Shown: positions 35,064 through 43,655 of the stretch, one piece after another
Layout: every line of letters begins with the position of its first letter
How positions within the stretch are numbered: the stretch's first letter is position 1
Assembly: GCA_965247775.1 (NCBI GenBank)
Contig: OZ252031.1
Span: forward strand, 682,001-746,000
Reading direction: 5' to 3'
From: G965247775 sp965247775
GTDB taxonomy: Bacteria; Chloroflexota; Dehalococcoidia; Bin125
DNA: 64,000 bases
Translations under genes and position numbers: made by a program
The notes under the pieces: generated by a model
Told to the model about the DNA's origin: nothing
The model's input: the letters and a program-made list of their open reading frames with translations, nothing else
Databases searched by the model: none

Positions 35064-35873
35064 TCATCCCACGCGGCAGCTCGCCCCCCCGTCGACCGGC
35101 AGCGCCGCCCCCGTGATAAAGGTCGCCTCCTCGGAGGCCAGGAAAAGGGCGGCGTGCGCCACGTCCCAGGCGGTGCCCATCGTGGCGCGCAGCGGCACCC
35201 GGGCGTCGCGCTTGGCCGCGATCGCCTCGCGGCTCCGACCCCAGGCCCGGGCGCGTGTATCCACCGCCATGGGAGTATCCATGAGCCCAGGCAGGATGGC
35301 GTTGGCCCGCACGCCATACTCGGCGTTCTGGATCGCGAGTTGCTTCGTGTAGGCGATCATCGCGGACTTGCTGGCCTTGTACCCCACCCACGGGTAGCTC
35401 TCCCACGCCGCCACGGAGGAGATATTGACGATGTGGCCCCAGCGCCCTGGGCGCGCATGACCGGCAGGGCGTGCTTACAGGCCAGCACGACGCCCCGCAG
35501 GTTCACGGCCATGACCTGATCGAAAGCCTCGCTTGTGATCTCTGTGGGGGAGGTGTCGCCCCCCCGCCACGCTGATGCCCACGTTGTTGTGCAGCACATC
35601 CAGCCGCTCCCAGCGATCGACGCAGCCCTGCACCGCCGCCGCCAGGCTCGCCTCATCCAAGACGTCCGCCCGCACCGCCTCCGCGACCCCGCCCGCCTCC
35701 CGGATCAGCCCCACCGTTTCCTTCGCAGACGTGAGGTCCCGATCCACCGCCAGCACCCGCGCGCCCTCCCGAGCGAAGAGGAGGGCGGTCGCCCGGCCGT
35801 TGCCCATGGTGGGACCGGGCGTTTGCCCCGCGCCGACCACCATGGCCACTTTGTCGTTCAGTCGCATGCCCAT
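35064..35873 (-). pseudogene. Short-chain dehydrogenase/reductase, two frameshifts
   Basis: An SDR of about 265 residues once joined. N-terminal part: MGMRLNDKVAMVVGAG with a longer glycine loop ending GNGRATALLFAREGARVLAV, and DVLHNNVGISVAGG (the NNxG strand). The frame shifts near 35560 to TSPTEITSEAFDQVMAVNLR, and again near 35450 to a part with the catalytic GYKASKSAM (Tyr-x3-Lys) and the C-terminal FITGAALPVDGGASC. The order is complete, so the enzyme is likely intact in the organism. GGGAG lies 7 bases before ATG 35873. Confidence 0.82.
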
Positions 35874-35956
35874 CTCCAATCTCCCGATCGTCCCCCCCGT
35901 CCGCGCCCGGGGGGTGCCTGCCCGCCGTCCGGATGGTTCGGCTCGGTCGGATCCAG

Positions 35957-35986
35957 TTGTTCGCGCAGGGACGACTCGGCTATCCT
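35957..35986 (+). promoter_or_regulatory. Candidate sigma70-type promoter
   Basis: TTGTTC (35957-35962) and TATCCT (35981-35986) are separated by 18 bases, 74 bases before the ATG of the amidohydrolase gene at 36060. It lies in the divergent gap between the SDR and amidohydrolase genes. Same TATCCT hexamer occurs before genes at 6120 and 20918. Confidence 0.4.
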
Positions 35987-36059
35987 CCGTCCCCCTCCGC
36001 TGAAGACTAGACGGGCACGTGTTTCGGCCTGGCGCGCTCCGCCGGGAAGGCCCCTCTCC

Positions 36060-37231
36060 ATGACCACGACGACGAGCCCCAGCACCAGCGCTGAGCCGGT
36101 GCTCAGCGCAGACAGTGTGGTCTACTCCGCCGATCCCCACGTCCTCGAGCCCGGCATCCTCTGGACCGAGTACATCGAGCCCGCCTTCCGCGACCGCGCG
36201 CCGCACGTGGAGTACGAAGAGGGAGGCCGACGGCACCATCGCCAAGGGCGAGTTCATGGTCTGCGAAAGGATCAATTCGGATCCCGTCGCCCTGTTCGCA
36301 GCCGCCGACTGTCGATGACCCCAAGCTCCGCTCACAAATGGGCGAACGCGGCTACGACGATCTCCTCTCCGGCGGCTGGGACCCCGCCGCGCGCCTCAAG
36401 GATCAAGACCTGGACGGCGTCACCGCCGAGGTGATCTTTCCCCAGCATGGGCATGCCCATGTTCGCTGTCCCCGACCTGCCGCTCCAGCACGCCGTCTTC
36501 CGCGCCTACAACAGCTGGCTGGTCGACTATTGCTCCCACGCGCCGCAGCGCCTCCTGGGGCTCGCGATGATCAGTCTGGATGACGTCGACTGGGCCGTCG
36601 CCGAGTTCAAGCGCACCCGCGACATCGGCCTGCGCGGCGCCTGCATCTCCATCGATCCGCGCCTCGGCTCCCCTACTCCGACCGGCGCTACGATCCCTTC
36701 TGGGCCGCCGCCGTCGACCTGCAGGTGCCCGTCAACCTCCACATCCTGACCGGCAAGGCCGGCAGCGGGCTCGGCGGCGTGGAGGCCAACCTCTTCACGG
36801 AGGTGATCCCCCTGCATCACCCGATCCAGATCGCGCTGACCGCCATGCTCACGTCGGGCGTGTTCGAGCGGCATCCCGACCTCACCGTCGTCTCCGTGGA
36901 GAACGACATCGGCTGGCTCGCCCACTTCCTCTTCCGCCTCGACCACTTCTTCAACGCACTCCGCTACGTCGTCAACTACTCCGACCCCCTCACGCCCACG
37001 GAGTACTTCCGCCGCAACGTCCTCGCCACGTTCCAGGACGACCCCGTGGGCGTCGCCACGCGCGACTTCATCGGCGCGGACCGCATCATGTGGGCCTCCG
37101 ACTACCCGCACGGTGATTCCACCTGGCCCTACTCACGGGACATCATCGAGCGAAACTTCCAGGGCGTCGACGCCGAAACGGTCCAGCGGATTACGCACGA
37201 CACCGTCACCGCGCTCTATAACATCGGCTGA
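36060..37231 (+). pseudogene. Amidohydrolase (TIM-barrel, amidohydrolase_2), four frameshifts
   Basis: Reading the pieces in order gives a full amidohydrolase_2 protein of about 390 residues: VVYSADPHVLEPGILWTEYI, then GTIAKGEFMVCERINSDPV, then MGERGYDDLLSGGWDPAARL, then MPMFAVPDLPLQHAVFRAYN, then a long clean part with VPVNLHILTGKAG, NDIGWLAHFLFRLDHFF, GADRIMWASDYPHGDSTWPY. The metal His and Asp residues (PHV, LHI, ASDYPH) are visible. Frames change near 36227, 36315, 36447 and 36677. Two are repaired by one base in a G or C run, so homopolymer error is likely. GGGAAGG precedes the ATG. Confidence 0.8.
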
Positions 37232-37245
37232 CGAGGTGGCGAGGG

Positions 37246-37947
37246 CTAGCCTTCCCGCTTCGCCGTGAAGTTGGTCGTCGCCGCGGCCAGCCCCGCGCGC
37301 GTGAACTCCGGCGACTTGGCGTAGTCGATCACCACCCGCTCCCGGTCCTCCACCAGCTGCGCCGCTCCCGGCACCTCCTTGGCGATCTCCAGCGGGATCT
37401 GCATCGCGCCGTGGAGATCGGCGTGCATCAGGTCGCCCGGCTGCACGGTCAGCCCGCCCACGCGCACCGCGCCACCGATCTCCACGATGTGCACGTAGGC
37501 GTGGGACACGAGGACCGATTGGCTCAGGAACTGGAAGCCCAGCTCCCGCACCTCCTCCAGATCGCGCACGCCCCCGTCCGTGATCACGCCCACCGCCCCC
37601 AGCGCGCGATGGATGTTCGCGTTCACCTCGCCCCAAAACGACCCGATCGCCGGCTGGTCCAGGTCCTGAATCACGATCACCCGCGGGGCCGGGATGGACT
37701 CCACGAACTCCCACCAGTCCGATCGGCTCCGGGACGCCACGTCCTGCTCGCCGGGGATGCTGGCCCGGATCGTGCACGTCGCCGCGTAGCCCACCATCGG
37801 CGCCATCTCCCGGTAGCGGCAGACGATCTCGGACGACATGAAGCCGCGCTCCCGGCCGCGAATGTCGAACGTTTCGATCGCGTTCGAGATCGCCGGCGTC
37901 GGCCAGCGCCGCAGCGCCGCCAGGTCGTCCGCGCTGAGATCGGTCAT
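37246..37947 (-). CDS. RraA-family protein / 4-hydroxy-4-methyl-2-oxoglutarate aldolase-like
   Basis: A 233-residue RraA-like protein. Key motifs: GVITDGGVRDLEEVRELGF (substrate Arg-Asp) and QPGDLMHADLHGAMQIP (metal-binding GDxxxxDxxG). These residues are those of divalent-metal aldolases that split 4-hydroxy-4-methyl-2-oxoglutarate or 4-carboxy-4-hydroxy-2-oxoadipate to pyruvate, late in aromatic-ring degradation. The true RNase E inhibitor role is less likely. The ATG (37947) overlaps the stop of the upstream lyase fragment as ATGA, so the two were translationally coupled. Confidence 0.88.
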   Translation of the reverse strand: MTDLSADDLAALRRWPTPAISNAIETFDIRGRERGFMSSEIVCRYREMAPMVGYAATCTIRASIPGEQDVASRSRSDWWEFVESIPAPRVIVIQDLDQPAIGSFWGEVNANIHRALGAVGVITDGGVRDLEEVRELGFQFLSQSVLVSHAYVHIVEIGGAVRVGGLTVQPGDLMHADLHGAMQIPLEIAKEVPGAAQLVEDRERVVIDYAKSPEFTRAGLAAATTNFTAKREG

Positions 37948-38372
37948 GCCCTGTCCCGCTCCTTTGCTCGCCGTCGTCCGGCCCGCGCGCCCGCGCGGCG
38001 CCGGGATGCTAGCAGCTCAGGCCCAGGGGAGGCGGCGTTAGACCCGGCGCTCGCTGCGGCGGCCACGCCGGTCAGCACACCGATCTCGGCGGCCGTTTCT
38101 CGTGCCAGCGCGGCCTGTTCCCGCGCCACCTTGGCGCTCAGGCCCATGTAGCGCGTCGGGTCGAGCAGGGCGTCGATCCCTGCGTCGCTGAGATACTCGC
38201 GCACGGCGGCGTCGCTCGCCAGCAAATCACGGAAGGAGCGCTCGCCGGTGGCGGCCGCCTGTGCCGCTTCATAGACGATGTCGTGCGCCCGCTGCCGGCC
38301 GATGGTGTGGCCCAGCTCCAGCATCACCGCCTCCGACATGATCAGCCCGCCCGACAGGTCGAGGTTGGGCCA
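37944..38372 (-). pseudogene. C-terminal fragment of a fumarase/adenylosuccinate-lyase superfamily enzyme
   Basis: Only the C-terminal domain of an argininosuccinate/adenylosuccinate/3-carboxymuconate lyase-type enzyme remains: PNLDLSGGLIMSEAVMLELG, TIGRQRAHDIVYEAAQAAA, ALLDPTRYMGLSAKVARE. About 300 N-terminal residues, including the catalytic GSSxMPxKxN loop, are absent because at about 38,370 the sequence switches to an unrelated plus-strand gene end. Residues after about 38100 read as low-complexity Arg/Ala and may be out of frame. Truncation is a real feature of this sequence, by deletion, inversion or chimeric join. Confidence 0.75.
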
Positions 38373-38661
38373 TTACCTGCGCGATGAGGCCCAGGGCGCG
38401 GAGCCGCACGCCTCGCCCCTGCGCGCCGAAAGCCTCGCCTGCCTGCCCCCCCCACGTCGTCACCGCCGAGTACGACCCCTGCGCGACGAGGGCGAAGCCT
38501 ACGCCGAGCGGCTCAAGGAGGCGGGCGTCCCCACGACGCTCATTCGCTACGACGGCCTCATCCACGGCTTCTTCGGCCAAATGAACCAGGTCCCGCTCGC
38601 TCGCGAGGCCATCCGCAGCAGCGGCGCCGCCCTGCACAATGTCTCGCGCGGGAGGCGCTAG
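38366..38661 (+). pseudogene. C-terminal fragment of an HSL-type alpha/beta hydrolase
   Basis: The plus strand from the join reads HYLRDEAQGAEPHASPLRAE, then (after a shift in the C8 run near 38450) HVVTAEYDP with the catalytic Asp, then (another shift) LRDEGEAYAERLKEAGVP and YDGLIHGFFGQMNQVP with the catalytic His. This is the last third of a hormone-sensitive-lipase-family esterase; the HGGG and GDSAGG parts are missing. Its 5' side abuts the truncated lyase on the opposite strand. Confidence 0.72.
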
Positions 38662-38721
38662 CCAGAACGCGCATTCCCAGCGCCCCGCGGCTGACGCGCT
38701 GAGTTCACCGCCCCGCGTCGG

Positions 38722-39789
38722 CTAGGCCGGGTCCGTGAAGGTGCAGGGGCCGGGGTCGCGGATGAGCTGCATGGTGTTGCAGCGGATGCCGCCGCCGTAC
38801 TTGTGCACCTCGTCGTACTCCAGAGGGATCACCTCCACACCGTGCGCCTCTAGCCGCCGCCGCGTGCGTACGGCGCTGGCGTTCATGATCACCCGGCGTG
38901 GTTCGATTGTGATGCCGTTGGTCGGGTAGAGGTCGATCTCGCCGCGGGGCACCTCCAGCAACTCGTAGCCGATGGCGTGCAGGTCACGGATCGTCTGGTA
39001 ATCGCACCAGGGCGGATAGATCAGGGCCAGGCGAGCGTCGAGCGGCAGGATCCACATGTCCGCGTGCATCCAGCCGGGGACCTCCTCGTGGAAGTCGTAG
39101 AGGGGCCCGGGGCTGCTCGCCAGGAGCACCTCCCGGTAGCCGGAGCGCTTGAGGACAGGGATCACCTGCTCCGCGCCCGCGCGATTGCAGTCCGTCGAGA
39201 GCATGAGCACGATCAAGTCGTCGCTCATCCGCACGGAGGCGCCCACCTCGCACACCCCGGTGCCGTGCACGGTGTAGAGGATCGGGCAGCCCAAGCCCAT
39301 GAGGAACTGCGCCACGTAGCGCGAACGGCCGCGCCAGTACGGGGTCGCCTCGCGCGGGATGATGGCGCCGCCGTTGATCACGAACCCGGCTGCCGCCGAG
39401 ATCGAGCGCTTCATCGGGCCGTAGGCGGAGCGCGGCGTCTCGTCCGACCAGGTGGAGTAGTGCACCGTGATCTCCAGACGCTCGTACAGATCCGCCAAGG
39501 CTCGGTGCTGCCGCTGCATCAATTCGAGGTCCGGCGTCTCCCCGTTGAAGACGAAGAAGGCCGGGTCCTGCTCGTACAGCGCCCGCACCTCCGTCTCCGT
39601 CGGTCGCACCATCGCCACCTCGCGCAGCCGGCCGATGCCCTGGGCGCCCCAGCGCTTGCCCCAGATCCGCTCTAGCTCGTCCAGGTAGGAAACTTCCGCG
39701 TGGTAGCGGTGGTATTGCGGCACCTTGCCTGGCTCGTAGTACGGGAAGCCGGCGAGCGAATCATCCGGCGTCTCTGTTGCCTCCGCCAC
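38722..39789 (-). CDS. DDAH/amidinotransferase-superfamily (guanidino-modifying) enzyme
   Basis: A 355-residue protein of the guanidino-group-modifying pentein superfamily. The catalytic Cys is probably Cys337 in GGGIRCNTMQL, and the catalytic His is in PGWMHADMWILPLD. FVINGGAIIPREATPYWRGR and GTGVCEVGASVRMSDD match the substrate-binding regions of amidinotransferases and arginine deiminase relatives. Likely chemistry: hydrolysis of, or amidino transfer from, a guanidino compound such as dimethylarginine or arginine. The start GTG 39789 has GAGAGGG upstream. Confidence 0.82.
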   Translation of the reverse strand: MAEATETPDDSLAGFPYYEPGKVPQYHRYHAEVSYLDELERIWGKRWGAQGIGRLREVAMVRPTETEVRALYEQDPAFFVFNGETPDLELMQRQHRALADLYERLEITVHYSTWSDETPRSAYGPMKRSISAAAGFVINGGAIIPREATPYWRGRSRYVAQFLMGLGCPILYTVHGTGVCEVGASVRMSDDLIVLMLSTDCNRAGAEQVIPVLKRSGYREVLLASSPGPLYDFHEEVPGWMHADMWILPLDARLALIYPPWCDYQTIRDLHAIGYELLEVPRGEIDLYPTNGITIEPRRVIMNASAVRTRRRLEAHGVEVIPLEYDEVHKYGGGIRCNTMQLIRDPGPCTFTDPA

Positions 39790-39983
39790 GGCGGCCCTCT
39801 CTCTCTATGCGCGTTCGCCGGGCCGAGAGAATAGCGCCCCGGGACCTCGCACTGCCGGCGCGATACCCGCGACGACGGCGGTGGGGTCGTCGCACCGGAT
39901 CGGCCTGCCGGCCCGGCTGGGGCCGGGAGGTACTGCGGCGCCCGCCCATCCGCACGCCGCGCATCAACGCGGGCGGATGGCGT

Positions 39984-41018
39984 TCACTCGAGTGGTGCGG
40001 TGGCGAACGTGACCGAGAATGGCTGGCAGTAGATGACGGCGCTGCGGAACACACGCGCATCGACGCCCGCCGGCACGTCGTAGTTCACGGAACCCTGTGT
40101 GGCCTTGATCTCCCCGAGGTCCACGGCCCCGTCGGCGTGCACGTCGCCGTCCGCGTCGGGCGTCAGGTAGACGTGAAGGTCCGGCCCGTTGCGGACCGCG
40201 TAGTCCTCGAAGCGGAGGATGAGGCTGCCGTCGGGCGCCTCGATCAGCCGCACGGCCCCGCTGCCGGTATGGAACGCGTCCACCCCCATCAGCTCCCCCT
40301 GCGTGATCACCTGGCCGCTCCCTCCGGGGACCGCGGCGGGCGGAGTCTCAGCGCCCGCTGATCCCGCTGGCCCCGCGTTCACTGCACCTCCGACGGCCGC
40401 GGCCGGCGTGGGCTCCACGCCGCCGCCCGGGGCGCGGGTAGCGGCCCTGCTGGAAGGCGCCGCCGCCGCGCCCTCCACACGGAAGGTCAGTTGCTCATTG
40501 AGCGTCTCACCCTCGTCGAACAACGGCTCCACGAGCCACACCGAGAGCCAGGCGAGCGCCGCCACACCCACCGCAACGCCAATCCCCCCGGCCGCCCACG
40601 CGATCGGGTAGCGGCGTGGCCCGAACTGCACCGCACGGTCCCGCCGGACCCGGCCCGTGCCGTCCGCGACGACGGCGAGTGCGAGCAGTCCGGCCGCCGG
40701 CATCAGCAACGCGTGGATCAGGAAAAAGCCCCCCGCCAGGGCGGCGCCCGCCACCAGGAGTCGCCCGATCCCCACGGCCGGCCACAGCGCCAGCACCGCG
40801 ATCGCCGTGCCCGCCAGCGTCCCCGCCCCAAGCACGATCCGCAGCGTGTCGCCGCGCAGATCGGTGAGCCGCACCGGCCCCTCACGGAGGAAATCCGCGA
40901 CCTCCTGCGATCCAAGCACGATGCCGCCCGCCACCGCGCCGGCCGCCGCGGCGAGGAGCAAGAGCGCCTGGCGCAACCGCTTCGCACGTTCGGGGTACAA
41001 CACCGGGGCGCTCGTCAT
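39984..41018 (-). CDS. Membrane protein with C-terminal DM13 domain
   Basis: A 344-residue protein. The first 180 residues contain about five hydrophobic helices (LLLLAAAAGAVAGGIVLG; IVLGAGTLAGTAIAVLAL; LLVAGAALAGGFFLIHALLM; GLLALAVVA; WAAGGIGVAVGVAALAWLSV). A Pro/Ala/Gly linker follows, and then a DM13 (electron-transfer DM13) domain from about 235: AFHTGSGAVRLIEAPDGSLI, LHVYLTPDADGDV, VIYCQPFSVTFATA with its conserved Cys. DM13 domains are thought to be extracytoplasmic redox modules. The ATG at 41018 is set by the basic-plus-hydrophobic start. Confidence 0.8.
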   Translation of the reverse strand: MTSAPVLYPERAKRLRQALLLLAAAAGAVAGGIVLGSQEVADFLREGPVRLTDLRGDTLRIVLGAGTLAGTAIAVLALWPAVGIGRLLVAGAALAGGFFLIHALLMPAAGLLALAVVADGTGRVRRDRAVQFGPRRYPIAWAAGGIGVAVGVAALAWLSVWLVEPLFDEGETLNEQLTFRVEGAAAAPSSRAATRAPGGGVEPTPAAAVGGAVNAGPAGSAGAETPPAAVPGGSGQVITQGELMGVDAFHTGSGAVRLIEAPDGSLILRFEDYAVRNGPDLHVYLTPDADGDVHADGAVDLGEIKATQGSVNYDVPAGVDARVFRSAVIYCQPFSVTFATAPLE

Positions 41019-41328
41019 GTCGGTCGATTTCTCTGGTGCCGCTGCTCTGCCTCGCCCAGACGATCGCACGGGAGTCTTACAAAGTATTACGGATCTTCGA
41101 GCCCCCAGCACCCGCTGCCAGGCCCAGACCCATGCCGCTTGGCGCAGGGCGGCTTCCGCTGCGCATCGACCCCCGGGCGAGGGGCTCCGCTCGCGGGGAG
41201 AGCCAGGACTTGTTCCGGGGGGTGCGACCACCTCCGCCCTCGCCCCGCCTCGTCCGTTTCGTCCTCTAGACTGCGGATCCGCTGACCCGCGCGGCGCCCC
41301 GTGCGCCGCCGACCCCAGGGAGTGCACG
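41019..41328. other. Divergent intergenic region with a possible minus-strand -10
   Basis: This gap divides the DM13 gene (minus) from the small plus-strand gene at 41329. It includes one AT-rich spot around 41076-41095; on the minus strand TAATAC (41084-41089) could be a -10 for the DM13 gene, but no good -35 is found. On the plus strand TAGACT near 41267 could serve the gene at 41329. Confidence 0.3.
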
Positions 41329-41739
41329 ATGGATGAACGTCCACCCGTCATCGCTGCCGGCGCCGTCGACATCACCATGCGATACCGCGACGATATCGCC
41401 GGCGACGCCGGACTGTGCATTCAGGTCTACGCCAGCGTCGACGGGCGCGAGACCGAGCTTCTCCGCTTCGACTGCTTCCAGCACGCCCCGCACTACCACT
41501 ACGGCCCTGCGGCCGGCGATGAGCGTCTCATGCTCGACGCGACCGCCAGCGGCGACCCTCTGCAGTGGACCATCGAGCGCTTCCAGCGGGGACGCCTCAA
41601 ACCGATGATCGCGCGTGCCGGCTACCCTGCCGTCGCCGCTGCCCTGGACGAAGCCCTCGTCGCCTCCGTCCTTCCCCGCGTGATCAGCCAGGCGCACGCC
41701 CTCGTCGACGCGCACACCTCTGAGTCGACCGGGCCCTGA
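41329..41739 (+). CDS. Conserved hypothetical protein, DUF7718-like
   Basis: A 136-residue soluble protein. DITMRYRDDIAGDAGLCIQV and ETELLRFDCFQHAPHYHYGP give a beta-rich core ending in a His/Tyr-rich motif, followed by a helical C-terminal half (WTIERFQRGRLKPMIARAGY). The HAPHYHYGP motif is typical of a family I remember as DUF7718; function unknown. AGGGAG lies 7 bases before the ATG. The neighbours (DM13 membrane protein, broken phosphoesterase) give no hint of role. Confidence 0.7.
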   Translation: MDERPPVIAAGAVDITMRYRDDIAGDAGLCIQVYASVDGRETELLRFDCFQHAPHYHYGPAAGDERLMLDATASGDPLQWTIERFQRGRLKPMIARAGYPAVAAALDEALVASVLPRVISQAHALVDAHTSESTGP

Positions 41740-41801
41740 CCGCACCGCTTCTGTGAGCCGCCGCCACCGCGGGCGGCACGGGCCAGGGAACGGGGAGCCA
41801 G

Positions 41802-43170
41802 CTAAGCGAGCCGAGGCGGCAGAGCTGCCGCTTCGCCGGGGCGCGGCGCGGGCAGGGGACGGGGGCTGGTGGAGGCGCTCAAGGGTGGGGCGGGCGCCCC
41901 ACCCAGGTCAATGACCAGCTCCGGCGCGAAGCCGTTGAAGTGCTCCTTGGAGGCGTAGTCGGCGCTGGAGGCGTCCGAGGAGGCGATGCGCACGGCGGCG
42001 CCGCCGGGGGGGAGGGCGCCGCCGGCGACGAGGGCGGTGACATCCAATACCAGCCGCCCGCGACGATGGGGCCCACGCTGCCGAGCAGGCCGCCGGCGGC
42101 GAAGACCGTGTTCCAGGTGACGACGCTCTCGCTCCAGGCGGTGTCGGGCAGCGCGTACACGTCCCCGCCGACGGGCGCGCCGGTCAGGGCATGGAGTCGC
42201 AGCCGCGCGCTGGCCACGGGCGCCCCGCCGAGGCCGCCGACGTCGAAGCGCAGCAGAGTGTCCTTGCGGGAACTGGCGTCAACTCGCACTTCGCTGCCGG
42301 CCGCCGTAGTTCCGCGTGGGACTGCTCTGCTTGACGTAGGTGTCGTCGCTGGGCGTGAACGTGAGTAGCGAGGCGGTGTGCTCGCCACGGTGACCGTCAC
42401 GATCGCGGTGTTGCTGAGCGCGCCCGCGAGGTCGGCCACTTCTTAGCTGAACGGGTCGTCGCCGCTGAAGTCGGGATCGGGGAGGTAGGTGATCTGCCCG
42501 CTCGCCGGGTCCACGAGGGTCTGGCCGCCGGTGGGCGGGGTGACCACGGTCACGGAGGCCGGATCGAGGTTGGGGCTGCCGCTGCCGTTCACGTCGAGGT
42601 CGTTCAGCAGCACGGGGACGACGACGGCGGTATCGGCGGGGGTCGTGGCGGCGTCCGTGACGGCGAGGGGAGCGGCGTTGGTGGGCGCGGCTACGCAGGC
42701 GGCGCTGCCGGCGTCCGTTTTGGGGTCGCCCGGCTCAGAGATGAAGCTCCAGTCGTAGCTGCCGGCGCGCAGCGCGATCCGCAGCACACCGAAGGTGTTG
42801 GCGAACGCCTCTACTTCCGGATCGAGGCCCGCGGCGGTCAGGCCGGAGATGTCGCGCCCGCCGGTGCCAATGATGATCTGGCGGGGACCGCTGGGGTCGG
42901 GCAGGCCGGCGGCGTCGAGCGGGAGGTAGCGCTGCATGTTGTGGTTGTGGCCGGCGAGGTAGAGGTCCACGCCCGCGTCCACCATCAGGCACCAGAATGT
43001 CTGCAGCTCGGGGTTGTCCCCGTTCACGGAGCCGGAGGCCCAGCGCGGATGGTGTCCGATCGCGACCGTGCAGGAGAAGGCGCTGTTCTGCGCCAGGTCC
43101 GCCGCGAGCCATTGCGCCTGCGGCGAGCCGGGCCCGTAGCCGCCGGGCACGCCGCCCGCGGCGCAGTTGG
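41802..43170 (-). pseudogene. Secreted metallophosphoesterase with Ig-like and DNRLRE domains, broken
   Basis: Begins abruptly inside a calcineurin-like phosphoesterase domain (YGPGSPQAQWLAADLA, TVAIGHHPRWASG, DLYLAGHNHNMQRYLP with the GHNH metal motif). Next is a cadherin/Ig-like repeat (VPVLLNDLDVNGSGSPNLDP, DPASGQITYLPDPDFSGDDP). An in-frame TAA (42443-42445) stands where Tyr is expected before EVADLAGALSNTAIVTVTV. A DNRLRE domain follows with more shifts (LLTFTPSDDTYVKQSSPTRN, SRKDTLLRFDVGGLGGAPVA, WYWMDVTALVAGG). Extracellular phosphodiesterase/phosphatase is the likely original role. The N-terminal half is absent; the sequence switches to a plus-strand fragment at about 43,170. Confidence 0.75.
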
Positions 43171-43171
43171 T

Positions 43172-43388
43172 AACGTCTGGCTGAACGACGCGCCCGATGG
43201 CTCGTTCAGCGGCGTCTGGACTGCAGACGATCCTGGGCGCGACGGGGACGGCCACCTTCGACGTCTCGGCCCATGGGCCCGGGATCTTCGCCGTCGTGAT
43301 CGACATATTCGACAACGCGGGCAACACGACGCACTGGTGGGAGGGCCGCGCCGACCCCGGCCAGACCAGCGACTACACGATCCCGTAG
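43172..43388 (+). pseudogene. C-terminal fragment of a secreted beta-rich protein
   Basis: Plus-strand reading from the join: GNVWLNDAPDGSFSGVWTAD, then (shift near 43235) ATGTATFDVSAHGPGIFAVV, DIFDNAGNTTHWWEGRADPG, to a stop at 43388. The pattern is that of an extracellular Ig- or adhesion-like domain end. No N-terminal part is present. It abuts the truncated phosphoesterase head to head. Confidence 0.5.
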
Positions 43389-43655
43389 CGCCGGCTGCGC
43401 GGCGTGGGCCGCCTGCCGGGCGAACGCGTTGGCCGTCGCTCCGGCGTCGCACGCAACTGTAGGCGCTGCTTGGGCAGGCGGTGCCGCTTCGCCTCCCGGC
43501 GTTGGCTCCGGAGCCGTGGTCGCTGTCGCCCGCGACGGCTCGCGAGACGTGATCCGGCGTGTGCCCTCCTCGTCCCTCTCCCGGTTCCGTGCCAGGGGCG
43601 CTACGGCCCTCGGCTGCCGGCTGGGGATCCGACGCGGGCCGCCTGATGCGGGCGG

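Noticed and set aside
38366..38661. A functional lyase-hydrolase fusion at the 38,370 join
   Set aside because: The two fragments are on opposite strands and both lack starts.
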